This document shows positions 58,840 to 59,030 of a stretch of DNA of 59,030 nucleotides, one piece after another. How positions within the stretch are numbered: position 1 is the stretch's first letter; every line of letters begins with the position of its first letter. This DNA is from Gnetum montanum (Eukaryota > Streptophyta > Gnetopsida > Gnetales > Gnetaceae): positions 1 through 59,030 of the forward strand of contig MNCI01015020.1 in assembly GCA_015680685.1 (NCBI GenBank), read 5' to 3'. A program made the position numbers and the translations under genes. The notes under the pieces are model-generated. The model worked only from the letters and a program-made list of their open reading frames with translations. It was not told the origin of the DNA and made no database searches.

Positions 58840-59030
58840 TGATGAGTGGCGAGGTACCCCTACACTCCACCATACGAATACGAGCGTACACGCGTGATCC
58901 GGTCGAACTCCGTAGACTAAATGCCTTAACGCCACAAGAAACACTTGGGGTTAATCATTCGTTGTCTTCCCAGGCTTGCTTGTATGTGTCACGGTGTATG
59001 GTTAAGCAAGTCTAAGGTATGTGATTTTTT
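58840..59030 (-). repeat. End of a young LTR of the element D family, running off the window
   Basis: Plus strand starts TGATGAGTGGCGAGGTACCC, the reverse complement of the end of the element D 5' LTR (GTACCTCGCCACTCATCA). Homology continues to the window end. Unlike other copies it keeps many CpG sites (for example CGAATACGAGCGTACACGCG and ATCCGGTCGAACTCCG), so it inserted much later than its relatives here. Confidence 0.85.

Overview
The window reads as heavily methylated, transposon-filled nuclear DNA of a seed plant with a large genome, most likely a gymnosperm such as a conifer. That placement is inferred from TE style, AT-richness, general loss of CpG and the plant gene fragments present; no marker in the window fixes the species. 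No intact protein-coding host gene was found. Nearly everything legible is a decayed retrotransposon, with in-frame stops that mostly look like C-to-T changes (CAG/CAA/CGA to TAG/TAA/TGA), plus a few broken host-gene pieces. The sequence is scaffolded: a 188-base N run at 41724-41911 and six single-n joins (22705, 27688, 43693, 44011, 49671, 54246), at least two of which are demonstrably bad joins.

Layout. 560-3010: decayed LINE, minus strand. 3840-5521: last three exons of an extra-large G protein (XLG) gene, minus strand, frameshifted. 6386-7330: an APO-like fragment and a fasciclin-like arabinogalactan protein (FLA) pseudogene, plus strand. 8020-9466: probable solo LTR (family 'S'). 9467-12853: AT-rich, nearly featureless. 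12854-25263: a large LTR retrotransposon ('element C') with gag and protease but no recognisable RT, RNase H or integrase; in their place lie a 29-bp minisatellite and an antisense, intron-containing gene. 26106-36104: a complete Ty3/gypsy element ('element D') with 7-bp terminal inverted repeats, a 5-bp target-site duplication ATAGA, a tRNA-Asp-like primer site and gag-PR-RT-RH-IN. 36110-36780: LINE RT fragment. 37090-40043: 3' part of a Ty1/copia element ('B', minus). 40044-45706: a second copia element ('A', minus), much more complete. 45711-48819: 3' part of an Athila-like gypsy element with its LTR. 49680-51561: unassigned open stretches. 51600-54245: minus-strand gypsy gag joined to a family S LTR. 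55740-58839: family S LTR followed by gag, interrupted at 58840 by the end of a much younger, CpG-rich LTR related to that of element D.

The most interesting object is element C. Its antisense gene has six candidate GT-AG introns of 73-103 nt, four of which join exons in frame, and it sits exactly where pol should be. This looks like a non-autonomous LTR element carrying a spliced reverse-strand gene. Antisense extra ORFs are known in some Tat-lineage elements (for example Grande), but I could not identify this protein.
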